Source of the DNA: Halolamina rubra
GTDB lineage: Archaea > Halobacteriota > Halobacteria > Halobacteriales > Haloferacaceae
Assembly: GCF_000739555.1 (NCBI RefSeq)
Contig: NZ_BBJN01000011.1
Span: 40,822 to 104,821, forward strand
Length of the DNA stretch: 64,000 nucleotides
Direction of reading: 5' to 3'
The position numbers and the translations under genes are program-made. Positions within the stretch are counted from its first letter, which is position 1. Every line of letters begins with the position of its first letter. The notes under the pieces are model-generated. The model was not told the DNA's origin. It did no database searches and saw nothing but the letters and a program-made list of their open reading frames with translations. Shown here one piece after another: positions 28,052-35,620 of the stretch.

Positions 28052-28699
28052 TCAGAACGCGACCCAGTCGGTGGGCTGTCGCCCCGACTCCTGGTAGCGG
28101 AACGCCCGCCCCTCGTCGTCCCGGCGGGTGGTGATCACGGCGTCGAACGGCTGGGTGAGCGTGGTGACCGCCTGCTCGCTCGCGGCGTCGTCGTCGACGA
28201 CGGCGACGGCGGGCCAGTCCAGCCCCCGCGCCTCCGCGAGCAGCACCCGGAGGAACTGGTAGACGCGTTCGGTGTCCCAGTACATCAGCAGCTCCGACAC
28301 CGAGTGGACGCCGACGGCCACGTGGTCGATCCCGCGGTCCCCGACCGCGTCGACCAGGTCGGTGAACTTCACGCCCACCTCGGTGAGGTTCTTCGGCGAG
28401 GAGGCGTAGCGCACGAGCCCGTCCTCGTCGTCGTCCCGCCCCTGCGCGCGGCTCGCGCAGTCGACGATGCCGAAGCGGTCGGGGTCGCCGTAGGCGGCGA
28501 AGTCGGCGCGCGCGCCGGTGGCCTGGCGGCTGGTGGAGACGAGCAGCGCGGCGTCCGCGAGCGAGCCGAGGAGGCGGAGGAGCAGGTCGTACTTGCCGGA
28601 CATCGCCGGTCCCCGGATCAGCACGCTCCTGCCTGTCGCGAGCTCGTCGACGGGGATGGCGGAGTCCAGAACGTCGGCTTCGGGCTCCTCCATGCTCAT
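28052..28699 (-). CDS. RecA-like P-loop protein of unknown role
   Basis: 215 aa. Walker A-like 'LIRGPAMSGKYDLLLRLLG' near residue 28, then a RecA/KaiC-type alternation of strands and helices with 'DHVAVGVHSVSELLMYWD' and 'WPAVAVVDDDAASEQ'. The C-terminus 'QPFDAVITTRRDDEGRAFRY' is typical of haloarchaeal KaiC/RadA-derived paralogues. The catalytic Glu after Walker A is not obvious. Possibly a signalling ATPase; nothing in the neighbourhood explains its job. 'cgttttgtg' lies about 29 bases before the start. Confidence 0.72.
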   Translation of the reverse strand: MSMEEPEADVLDSAIPVDELATGRSVLIRGPAMSGKYDLLLRLLGSLADAALLVSTSRQATGARADFAAYGDPDRFGIVDCASRAQGRDDDEDGLVRYASSPKNLTEVGVKFTDLVDAVGDRGIDHVAVGVHSVSELLMYWDTERVYQFLRVLLAEARGLDWPAVAVVDDDAASEQAVTTLTQPFDAVITTRRDDEGRAFRYQESGRQPTDWVAF

Positions 28700-28783
28700 A
28701 CGTCCTTCTCTCGGGGAGCCCACAAAACGCTGTTCCCCGCCGGCGTCCGGGACGTTGATGTGCGGCGGCGACGGTGAGGGGGT

Positions 28784-28834
28784 ATGGCCACCGATCCACG
28801 AACCGACGACGCGCCGACCCCGGGGTGGCGCTGA
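28784..28834 (+). CDS. possible 16-aa leader peptide overlapping the next gene
   Basis: ATG 28784 opens a 16-codon frame (MATDPRTDDAPTPGWR) whose TGA shares its A with the ATG of the hydrolase at 28834. The TGATG junction and haloarchaeal-looking codons suggest translational coupling, but the peptide is too short to judge and may be chance. Confidence 0.3.
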   Translation: MATDPRTDDAPTPGWR

Positions 28835-29655
28835 TGCGCTACCTCGCCCGAACCGCCGACGGCGACGCGCTGCTGGGCGACGACGACGGGTTCGTCCCGC
28901 TCGCGGCGGCCGCGCCCGAGCACGCGAGCGTCCGTGACGCGCTTCCCGCCGCCGCGGCGGGGACACTCCCCGACCCGGACGCGGCGACCGCCGAGCGGAT
29001 CCCGCGCGGGAAGCGCTCGCTCGGTGCCCCGATCGCCGAGCCCGGCAAACTGTTCGGTATCGGCCTCAACTACGTCGAACACGCCGGCGACCTCTCGGAG
29101 GACGCCCCCGACGAGCCGGCGAGTTTCTTCAAGCCGACGACGGCCGCGACCGGCCCCGGCGGCCCGATCCGCCTCCCGCCCGCCGAGATCAGCGACCGCG
29201 TGACCGCCGAGGCCGAACTCGCGGTCGTGATCGGTCGGACCTGCCGGAACGTCGACGCCGCGGACGCCGACAGCGTGATCGCCGGGTTCGTGCCGGTGAT
29301 CGACATGACCGCGGAGGACGTCCTCCAGCGTAACCCGCGGTTCCTCACGCGGGCGAAAAGCTTCGACACGTTCCTCGTGCTGGGTCCGCACCTCGCGATG
29401 CCCGAGGCCGGGACGGACCTCTCGGACACCACCGTCCGGACCGTGATCGACGGCGAGACGGTCGCGGAGAACGTCGTCGGCAACATGACGTTCCCGCCCC
29501 GGGAGCTGGTGGCGTACCACTCCGACGTGATGACGCTCGAACCCGGCGACGTGATCTCGACGGGCACGCCCGGCGCGGGCGTGATCGAGCCCGGCTCCCA
29601 CGTCCGCGCTGAGGTCGAGGGGTTCGGCAGCGTCGAGGCGGACGTGGTTCGATAA
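28834..29655 (+). CDS. fumarylacetoacetate hydrolase family protein (1)
   Basis: 273 aa. FAH-type metal hydrolase or decarboxylase acting on 2-oxo acids or diketones, probably late in aromatic compound breakdown. Family core: 'GKLFGIGLNYVEHAGDL', the metal site with Glu-X-Glu in 'VTAEAELAVVIGRTCRN', 'GFVPVIDMTAEDV' and 'LEPGDVISTGTPGAGV'. The N-terminal 60 residues are the small cap seen in longer members. It is about 25% longer than its relative at 34822 and not a close copy. Exact substrate unknown. Confidence 0.88.
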   Translation: MRYLARTADGDALLGDDDGFVPLAAAAPEHASVRDALPAAAAGTLPDPDAATAERIPRGKRSLGAPIAEPGKLFGIGLNYVEHAGDLSEDAPDEPASFFKPTTAATGPGGPIRLPPAEISDRVTAEAELAVVIGRTCRNVDAADADSVIAGFVPVIDMTAEDVLQRNPRFLTRAKSFDTFLVLGPHLAMPEAGTDLSDTTVRTVIDGETVAENVVGNMTFPPRELVAYHSDVMTLEPGDVISTGTPGAGVIEPGSHVRAEVEGFGSVEADVVR

Positions 29656-29700
29656 TTTGTGGGTAATGTTGGGCGATATTCGGGAGTCTTGACGATCCAC

Positions 29701-30045
29701 GGCAACAGCACCGTGACAGCAACCGCCGACACCACCGCGGGGTGACCTATACCTCTGAGGACGGCACAGCACCGCATGGCCTCGGGCCTCCCCAACCTCG
29801 TCGGGCTTCGCCCTCCTCCCTCGCGCTTGCTCGTCCCGGAGGAACTCGCGTTTCGCGCCACCGCTACTGCGGTTGCGGTGGACGCCTAGCGGGCACCAGC
29901 GTCGGCACCCGCGGGGGAGGGGGGGGGGGGGGTAACCGGGCTGCGCCGGACCTCGTGTCCGGCGCTCTGCGGTCCCAGTGGTCTAGTTTCGAGTTGCTGT
30001 TGCGGTCGCCGTCCCAGTGGTCTAGCGTCGAGATGCTGTTGCGGC
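29701..30045 (+). repeat. structured noncoding element, copy 1
   Basis: No gene is supported in 29656-30350; this part holds a GC-rich structured element. In order: hairpin A (stems 29858-29864/29875-29881), hairpin B (29889-29893/29908-29912), a G-tract with 14 consecutive G (29913-29932), and hairpin C, a perfect 9-bp stem 29943-29951/29957-29965 with loop CTCGT. It ends with an 'AGTGGTCTAG..TCGAG.TGCTGTTGC' motif (29977-30003), repeated at 30017-30042. A partial reverse match to that end motif ('gcaacagca') occurs at 29702-29710. The same arrangement recurs at 34482-34767. A mobile miniature element or a structured RNA would both fit. Confidence 0.6.
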
Positions 30046-30049
30046 TGCG
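29972..30049. repeat. 39-bp tandem repeat at the end of element copy 1
   Basis: 'gtcccagtggtctag..tcgag.tgctgttgcgg' occurs twice, starting at 29972 and 30011 (offset 39), with several substitutions. The unit is the end motif of the structured element, so the end of this copy has been duplicated in tandem. Confidence 0.65.
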
Positions 30050-30090
30050 GTTCTCGCAGCGAGTTTCGAAATCCGAACCCGTGTCTCCAC

Positions 30091-30314
30091 ATCACCGAGG
30101 GGACGTTTCACCACTCGCCGGCTGACCGTCGTCGCCTCGGAACCGTTCGCCTCGGAGACGTTCTACCCCTCGGCGACTGACCGTCGTCGCCTCGGAGACG
30201 TTCGCCTCGGAACCGTTCGCCTCGGAGACGTTTTACCCCTCGGCGGCTGACCGTCGCTGTCCCTCGGCGGCTGACCGTCGCCGCCTCGGAACCGTTCGCC
30301 TCGGAGACGTTCGC
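30091..30314. repeat. minisatellite of two alternating units before the helicase gene
   Basis: About 220 bp built from two unit types: 15-17 bases 'cctcgga[ga/ac]cgtt(c/t)(g/tac)' and 23-24 bases 'ccctcggcg(g/a)ctgaccgtcg.cg'. They recur in mixed order, with six of the first and three or four of the second. There are no unique spacers as in CRISPR. The array ends about 35 bases before the helicase GTG, right at its promoter, so copy number could affect expression. The antisense frame through it is Arg/Gly-rich and not convincing as a gene. Confidence 0.7.
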
Positions 30315-30350
30315 TACATTCATCCGGCCGACCGCGTACCACCATACAGA

Positions 30351-32222
30351 GTGGAACCCGCCCGAATCCCCGACTCGTTCCCCGCGCCCTCCTTCCGTGG
30401 CAACCAGGAGCGGGCGCTCGCGGACATCCGCGAGGCGTTCGCGGCCGGGAACGACGTGGTGCTCGTGCGCGCGCCGACGGGCAGCGGCAAGTCCCTCCTC
30501 GCGCGCTCGATCATGGGCGCCGCCCGAACCGTCGAGGAGGCCGACCCCGCCCAGCCCACCGGTGCCTACTACACCACCCCGCAGGTCAGCCAACTCGACG
30601 ACGTGGAGGCCGACGACCTGCTCGACGACTTCCGGGTGATCCGGGGGAAGAACAACTACGACTGCATCCTCCCCGGCGAGCACGACACGCCGGTGGATCA
30701 GGCCCCCTGCGTGCGCAAGAAGGGGTTCGACTGCACCGTCCGCCACCGCTGTCCGTACTTCTCGGACCGCGCGATCGCGTCGAACCAACCGATCGCGGCG
30801 ATGACGCTCGCGTACTTCATGCAGACCGCCGGCAGCGACGTGTTCCGGATGCGCGACGTGGTCGTCGTCGACGAGGCTCACGGGCTCGCGGAGTGGGCGG
30901 AGATGTACGCCGCCGTCGAGCTCTCCCCCCGGCGCGTACCGGTCTGGGACGACGTGGAGGTGCCCGACGTGGCCGAGGCCACCGGCGACCCCGTCGAGGG
31001 CGCCGTCCGCTTCGCCGAACAGCTGCTCGAGCGCTGCGAGGCCGAGAAGGACGGGCTGCTCGCCAAGCCCGAACTCACGCCCGACGAGGCCGCCCGGCGG
31101 GACCGCCTGCAGGAGCTCATCAGCGAACTCGCCTACTTCGCCGAGGACTACCGCGACCCGAACTCGCCGACGACGTGGGTCGTCGACCAGCCCGAGGGCG
31201 CCGGCGGCGCCGTCTCGATCAAGCCGCTCGACCCCGCGAAGTACCTCAAACACACCGTCTGGGACCGCGGCTCGAAGTTCGCGCTGCTGTCGGCGACGAT
31301 CCTCAACAAGGAGGCGTTCTGCCGCGGCGTCGGCCTCGACCCCGAGAACGTCGCCCTCGTCGAGGTCGGCCACACGTTCCCCGTCGAGAACCGCCCGCTG
31401 TACGACACGACGCAGGGGAAGATGACCTACGAGCACCGCGACGACACGCTCCCGAGGATCGCGGATCTCGTCGTGCGACTGATGGCGAAACACGCCGACG
31501 AGAAGGGGCTCGTCCACTGCCACTCCTACGGGATCCAGGAGCGACTCGCGGATCGGCTCGCCGAGCTCGGCGTCGCCGGCCGCGTCAGGGTCCACGACCG
31601 GGAGAACCGCGACGCTCAGCTCGAGGCGTGGAAAGCCAGCGACGAGCCCGAGCTGTTCCTCTCGGTGAAGATGGAGGAGGCGCTCAACCTCGAGGGCGAC
31701 CTCTGTCGCTGGCAGGTGCTCTGTAAGGCGCCGTACCTCAACACGAAGGACTCCCGCGTCGAGCAGCGACTGGAGGAGGGCCAGTGGGCGTGGTACTACC
31801 GCGCCGCTCTCAGAACCGTGATCCAGGCCTGCGGCCGGGTCGTCCGCTCGCCGGAGGATTACGGCGCCACCTACCTCGCGGACGACTCGCTGCTGGAGCT
31901 GTTCGACCGCGCGAGCACCGACATCCCGGGCTGGTTCCAGGATCAGGTCGACCGCCTTTCCGAGCCGACGCTCCCGGAGCCCGACCCCGCGGCGGCGCTC
32001 GCGGGCGTCGACGCCAGCCCGAACGCGCGCTCGTCGGGGCGCTCCGGGCGGAGCGCGGGGCGGCAGTCAGGCGGCTCGACGACCGCGTCGGCCAGTTCGT
32101 CCGCGGGATCGTCGTCGACGAGCTCGTCCAGTTCTGGCGGCGACGCGCCGGCGAACAAGACCGAGGCCGAAGCCGAGAAGCGTGAGAACCATCCGCTTTC
32201 GGACGTATGGGGTGACGGATGA
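30351..32222 (+). CDS. XPD/DinG-type iron-sulfur DNA helicase
   Basis: 623 aa, GTG start. SF2 Rad3-family helicase: Walker A 'APTGSGKSLLARSI' near residue 42 and DEAH box 'VVVVDEAHGLAEWAEMY' near 172. Four cysteines lie between them ('NNYDCIL', 'APCVRKKGFDC', 'RHRCPYF'), placed like the [4Fe-4S] site of XPD/DinG. Motifs V-VI follow in 'LFLSVKMEEALNLEGDLCRW' and 'IQACGRVVRSPEDYGATYLA'. A Ser/Gly-rich low-complexity tail of about 60 residues ends the protein, and the last codons lie in a 38-bp tandem repeat. Likely a repair helicase. 'ctacattca' about 31 bases upstream may be its TATA. Confidence 0.9.
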   Translation: MEPARIPDSFPAPSFRGNQERALADIREAFAAGNDVVLVRAPTGSGKSLLARSIMGAARTVEEADPAQPTGAYYTTPQVSQLDDVEADDLLDDFRVIRGKNNYDCILPGEHDTPVDQAPCVRKKGFDCTVRHRCPYFSDRAIASNQPIAAMTLAYFMQTAGSDVFRMRDVVVVDEAHGLAEWAEMYAAVELSPRRVPVWDDVEVPDVAEATGDPVEGAVRFAEQLLERCEAEKDGLLAKPELTPDEAARRDRLQELISELAYFAEDYRDPNSPTTWVVDQPEGAGGAVSIKPLDPAKYLKHTVWDRGSKFALLSATILNKEAFCRGVGLDPENVALVEVGHTFPVENRPLYDTTQGKMTYEHRDDTLPRIADLVVRLMAKHADEKGLVHCHSYGIQERLADRLAELGVAGRVRVHDRENRDAQLEAWKASDEPELFLSVKMEEALNLEGDLCRWQVLCKAPYLNTKDSRVEQRLEEGQWAWYYRAALRTVIQACGRVVRSPEDYGATYLADDSLLELFDRASTDIPGWFQDQVDRLSEPTLPEPDPAAALAGVDASPNARSSGRSGRSAGRQSGGSTTASASSSAGSSSTSSSSSGGDAPANKTEAEAEKRENHPLSDVWGDG

Positions 32223-32288
32223 GCAGTCACACCAGTCGGGACGTATGGGGTGACGGATGAGCAGTCACACCAGTCGGGACGTATGGGG
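32201..32288. repeat. exact 38-bp tandem repeat at the helicase 3' end
   Basis: The 38-bp unit starting 'ggacgtatggggtgacgg' occurs exactly twice (32201-32238 and 32239-32276), followed by 12 bases of a third copy (32277-32288). It contains the helicase stop codon and the GTG/ATG start-codon candidates of the next gene. Because 38 is not a multiple of 3, the two copies place these starts in different frames. Exact identity means a recent duplication. Confidence 0.9.
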
Positions 32289-33113
32289 CGACTCGTGAGC
32301 CGACTCACCGACGCCCTCCGGGCCCGGTTCGGCGACGACATCCTCCGCCGGATGGCGATCGCCGCGGTTCTCACCGCGCTGGTGATGGGCACCGTCGGCG
32401 TCGCCGACCCGTTCTACTCGCCACCGGAGCCGGAACCGGTCGACACCGACGGCCCGCCGGAGCAGGTCGCCCTGGACGCGCTGAACGCGACGGGGACGAA
32501 CGACTACCGGATGGACTGGATCACGCCCTGCGACCAGGCGAACGTCACGCGCCGCGACGGCGGCTGCGTGTTCCTGCGCTACACCGTCGAGCGCAGCGAC
32601 CGCGAGTTCGACACCGACAACGGCGAGGGGTACTTCGGCAGCGGGCCGGACGTGTACGCCGACGCGGTCAGCGCGACGTACTACGACTTCCCCGAGGACC
32701 CCGACCGGAGCCGGTCGCGGGCGCTGAACCTCTGGGCCGATGCCGACCGCCTCGACCGCAGTGACCTGGCGGCGACGCTCGCGAGCCCGGCCGTCGAGAC
32801 GACCGTCTCGGAGTCGAACGAGACGATCCGGCTCCGGACCGACAACGACACCGTCGCCAGCCGGCTGCTCGGCAGCTCCGAGAACGCCGCGCCGCCCCCC
32901 GAGAGCTTCGACGCCAACGTCACGGTGGCCGTCGACGCGGAGTCGGGCTGGCTCCGGTCGATCACGATCCGCTCGGACAACGGGGACGAGACCGACTGGC
33001 AGCGCTACCGCTACGACCGGTGGAACGACGTGACCGTCGAACGGCCCGAGGGAACGAGCCGGCCGATCCTCGGCTGGGTGTTCGACGCGATAAACCGCGA
33101 GTACCGGCCGTAG
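32283..33113 (+). CDS. membrane-anchored extracytoplasmic protein, unknown function
   Basis: 276 aa from ATG 32283; a GTG at 32250 inside the tandem repeat would add 11 residues. One N-terminal transmembrane segment ('MAIAAVLTALVMGTVGVAD', residues about 24-42) is followed by a Pro/Glu-rich stalk and a globular part with many Asn-X-Ser/Thr sites, as expected for a cell-surface protein. Two cysteines ('TPCDQANVT', 'GGCVFLRY') may form a disulfide. No family recognised. It follows the helicase in the same direction but is probably unrelated in function. Confidence 0.75.
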   Translation: MGRLVSRLTDALRARFGDDILRRMAIAAVLTALVMGTVGVADPFYSPPEPEPVDTDGPPEQVALDALNATGTNDYRMDWITPCDQANVTRRDGGCVFLRYTVERSDREFDTDNGEGYFGSGPDVYADAVSATYYDFPEDPDRSRSRALNLWADADRLDRSDLAATLASPAVETTVSESNETIRLRTDNDTVASRLLGSSENAAPPPESFDANVTVAVDAESGWLRSITIRSDNGDETDWQRYRYDRWNDVTVERPEGTSRPILGWVFDAINREYRP

Positions 33114-33120
33114 AACCGCC

Positions 33121-33201
33121 TCAGAGCGCCAGCGCGTAGGCGATCGAGGAGCCGAGCATCAGGACGGTTAGGACGATCGCGAGCACCTGTTTCCACTCCA
33201 T
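33121..33201 (-). CDS. 26-aa single-helix membrane microprotein
   Basis: ATG 33201 encodes 'MEWKQVLAIVLTVLMLGSSI' followed by 'AYALAL' and a stop: a short charged start and one transmembrane helix. A TATA-like 'aacttaag' (33225-33232, minus strand) lies about 27 bases upstream, exactly where the other genes of this window have theirs, which argues that it is expressed. It lies 50 bases downstream of the NMD3 gene on the same strand. Such tiny helices are usually missed by gene finders; role unknown. Confidence 0.55.
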   Translation of the reverse strand: MEWKQVLAIVLTVLMLGSSIAYALAL

Positions 33202-33251
33202 ACCCCATCCAGCGGCGCCAGCGGCTTAAGTTCCGTCGCCGGGCCGGCCGA

Positions 33252-34364
33252 TCACGCGCCCGCGTCGGGCACCATATGCAGCCCCGAGCGGGACTTGAGC
33301 ACCGCCACTTCGTCGGCGTCGGCGTCGAAAAACTCGGGTCGGGGGATGCTCACCGTCTCGAACGTCTCGGGGTCGAGCACCTGCACCGCGTGCTCGTCCT
33401 CGACGGCGACGACAGTGGTGTCGACGGCGTCGTCGCGGTCGCCCAGCCGGAGCGCGTCGGGCGCGTCTTCCTCGTCGAAGCGGGCCTCGTAGCGCTCGCC
33501 CGAGGCGAGTCGGGTGCCCTTGAGGTTGCCGCGGACGGAGGTGACGAGCACCGGCCCGTCGCCGTCCTCGGGGTCGATGATCTCGTCGGGCCGGTAGCGC
33601 GGCAGGCGGACCGAGAACGTGACGCGGTACACCTCGTTGCCGTCTGAGTCCTCGGTGACGAGCGTGGCGTACTCCTCGAAGTCGCCGCCGAACTCCTCGA
33701 CCAGCCGCTTCGAGAGCGCGCGGCCGAGCTTGTTCGTCGAGAGCTTGATGTCGGCGCCGTCGTCGACCTCCTTCGCCTCGGTGACGAACGCGTCGCGGTC
33801 GCCGTCGGCCTCGCGCTGTTCGACCATCTCGTGGGCGATCTCCATGGCGCGCTCGCGCTCCGCTTTCGTCGGCTCGCGCTCGTCGGCGCGGACCTGCACC
33901 TCGCCGGCGTAGGCGCCGCCGGAGATGCGGCCACAGCGCTTGCAGGTGCCCCGGGAGACTTTCACGGGCACCACGACCTGCTCCTCGACGGGCGTGCCGC
34001 GGACGATCCCGGAGAACGTGCAGTGCATGCGGATCGTGTTCTGGTCGACCTGTTCGGGGTCGACGCCCCACTGGACCTGTTCGGCCTTGAGGTGGACGCC
34101 GAGGGCCTCCGCGACCTCGTCGACGGCCACGTCGGTGTAGTCCTTCGCACCCACGTCGACCCAGCGGTTGCCGCGGTGGACCGCGCCACAGCGCGAGCAG
34201 ACGAGGACTTCGATGCGGTCGGGCGCGTCGACGAGGTCGAACTGCTCGAAGTAGCAGGCGTCACAGAGTGCGGCGTCGCGGTCCCGCGGCTCCCCGGGGA
34301 GCGGCTCGGGGCGCTCGGGCACGTCGTCGCCGCAGCGAGGGCAGAACTCGCCGGACTTGCTCAT
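33252..34364 (-). CDS. nmd3: NMD3 family protein
   Basis: 370 aa. Eukaryotic NMD3 carries the large ribosomal subunit out of the nucleus; archaeal NMD3 is thought to act in 50S assembly or quality control. Zinc-binding pairs: C8/C11 ('CPRC'), C34/C37 ('CDAC'), C56/C59 ('CSRC') and 'CKRC' near residue 138. The 'STNKLGRALSKRLVEEFGGD' and 'YRVTFSVRLPRYRPDEIID' segments are characteristic, as is the C-terminal OB/SH3-like part. 'ccttatcag' lies about 28 bases before the ATG. Confidence 0.9.
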   Translation of the reverse strand: MSKSGEFCPRCGDDVPERPEPLPGEPRDRDAALCDACYFEQFDLVDAPDRIEVLVCSRCGAVHRGNRWVDVGAKDYTDVAVDEVAEALGVHLKAEQVQWGVDPEQVDQNTIRMHCTFSGIVRGTPVEEQVVVPVKVSRGTCKRCGRISGGAYAGEVQVRADEREPTKAERERAMEIAHEMVEQREADGDRDAFVTEAKEVDDGADIKLSTNKLGRALSKRLVEEFGGDFEEYATLVTEDSDGNEVYRVTFSVRLPRYRPDEIIDPEDGDGPVLVTSVRGNLKGTRLASGERYEARFDEEDAPDALRLGDRDDAVDTTVVAVEDEHAVQVLDPETFETVSIPRPEFFDADADEVAVLKSRSGLHMVPDAGA

Positions 34365-34481
34365 TACCGGAAACTGGACGGCTCGGACTGATAAGGCCCG
34401 CGCTATACGGTGTGGGAGGGGGATGGTGGACTTTCGACGCTGCTCGGCTGGGTGGTTCGAACGTCGCCGCTACCGCGAACC

Positions 34482-34767
34482 GCGACAGCATCTCGATGCA
34501 TGACCACTTGTGACCGCACCGCCCCACACCGCAACCACGCCCACCCCAGCCGACTCGCTCCCGTACGGTCGCTCGTCCCTCGCGCGCTCGTTCGCCCACG
34601 CAGGGGCTCACGTCGCGCGCCACCGCGGCCGCGCTGCGGTCGCGGTGGACGCCTCGCGGGCGTCGTCGTCGACGCCCGCGGGGGGAGGGGTGGGGACTGG
34701 AGGCAGCGCCGGGCCTCGTGCCCGGCGCGTGGCGGTCGCAAGTGTGCTACGAACGAGATGCCGTTGC
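34482..34767 (+). repeat. structured noncoding element, copy 2
   Basis: The gap 34365-34821 has no convincing gene; it holds the second copy of the element near 29.7-30.05 kb. Hairpin A is 34620-34627/34641-34648, hairpin B 34656-34664/34671-34679 (perfect 9 bp), then the G-tract 34680-34695, then hairpin C 34706-34714/34720-34728 with the same CTCGT loop. The C stem differs from copy 1 by a G-C pair in place of an A-T pair, and hairpin B has two mismatched pairs of copy 1 restored. The ends (34482-34518 and 34731-34767) match in inverted orientation at 26 of 37 positions. Confidence 0.6.
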
Positions 34768-34821
34768 CGATACGGTCGCTGTCGCTACTGCTGACACTGA
34801 GAAGCTTGCCTCCCTATCGGA

Positions 34822-35532
34822 CTATTCGACCGTGTTCCGCAGCGTCCCGATCCCCTCGTACCAGATCTCCACCTCGTCGCCCGGTTCGATCGTCCCGGGG
34901 TTGCCCGGGCTCCCGAACGCGATCGCGTCGCCGGGCCGGAACGTGAACCGCTCCGAGAGGAACGAGATCAGCTCGTAGGGGCCCCACAGCATCAGCTCCG
35001 TGTTCGCCTCCTGCCGGCGCTCGCCGTCGATCTCGGTGTACATGTCGAGGTTTCGCGGGTCGACGTCGGTCTCGAGCCACGGCCCCAGCGGCCCGGAGCC
35101 GTCGAACGCCTTCCGCGAGGTGAGCCCCGGCTGGTCCAGCGCATCCACGTCGTTCATGATGGTGAACCCCCGGACCACGTCCTCGGCCTCCGTAGGCGTC
35201 AGGTCGTGACAGCGCTCGTCGATGACGGCCACGAGTTCGCCCGCGTACGTCACCTCCTCGGAGAACGCCGGGTACGGGATCGGCGCCTCGTGGGGGATCA
35301 CCGACGCCGGCGGCTTGATGAAGAACGTCGGCTGCTCGGGGCGCTCGTACCCCTTCTGGTCCAGCGTCTCCGCGTAGTTCCGCCCGATGCAGTAGACGGC
35401 GGAGGGGTCACACGGCGGCGCGAGCCGGCCGTCCTCGCCGACTACGTACTCGTCGCCGTCGCGCTGGACCACGCCGTCCTCGTACTCGCCGGCGACGACG
35501 CCGTCGCCGGTCTCGATCCGTGCGAGTCGCAT
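34822..35532 (-). CDS. fumarylacetoacetate hydrolase family protein (2)
   Basis: 236 aa. Shorter FAH-type hydrolase, similar in size to 2-hydroxyhepta-2,4-diene-1,7-dioate isomerase and acylpyruvase relatives. Family features: 'DPSAVYCIGRNYAETLDQKG', 'QPTFFIKPPASVI', metal site 'EVTYAGELVAVIDERC', and 'FRPGDAIAFGSPGNPGTIEP'. An AT-rich 'cctttggcc' lies about 26 bases upstream. It is one of two FAH genes in the window; both have a copy of the structured element beyond their 3' ends, though in opposite orientations. Confidence 0.88.
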   Translation of the reverse strand: MRLARIETGDGVVAGEYEDGVVQRDGDEYVVGEDGRLAPPCDPSAVYCIGRNYAETLDQKGYERPEQPTFFIKPPASVIPHEAPIPYPAFSEEVTYAGELVAVIDERCHDLTPTEAEDVVRGFTIMNDVDALDQPGLTSRKAFDGSGPLGPWLETDVDPRNLDMYTEIDGERRQEANTELMLWGPYELISFLSERFTFRPGDAIAFGSPGNPGTIEPGDEVEIWYEGIGTLRNTVE

Positions 35533-35620
35533 GGCTGAGCCTACACGGGCGGGGCCAAAGGGGTTCGCTTCGCGGTCGATGGCGGCCGGTTCCGTCCCGG
35601 CTCGTTCGGTACCGGCTCGG

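Noticed and set aside
29742..30125. Frames of 127 aa (+) and 69 aa (-) in the structured element
   Set aside because: They include the 14-G run and repeated units; no protein-like composition, and the element keeps base pairing, not codons.
30091..30314. Possible CRISPR array
   Set aside because: The units are short, directly adjacent and mixed in two types; there are no unique spacers and no cas genes.
30108..31595. 495-aa minus-strand frame running through the minisatellite and helicase
   Set aside because: Antisense to a clear XPD-type helicase; the Arg/Gly repeats come from the minisatellite, not from a protein family.
34403..34978. Several 80-180 aa frames in the gap between NMD3 and the FAH gene
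   Set aside because: They overlap each other on both strands, are Arg/Pro/Ala-rich, and lie over the second structured element.
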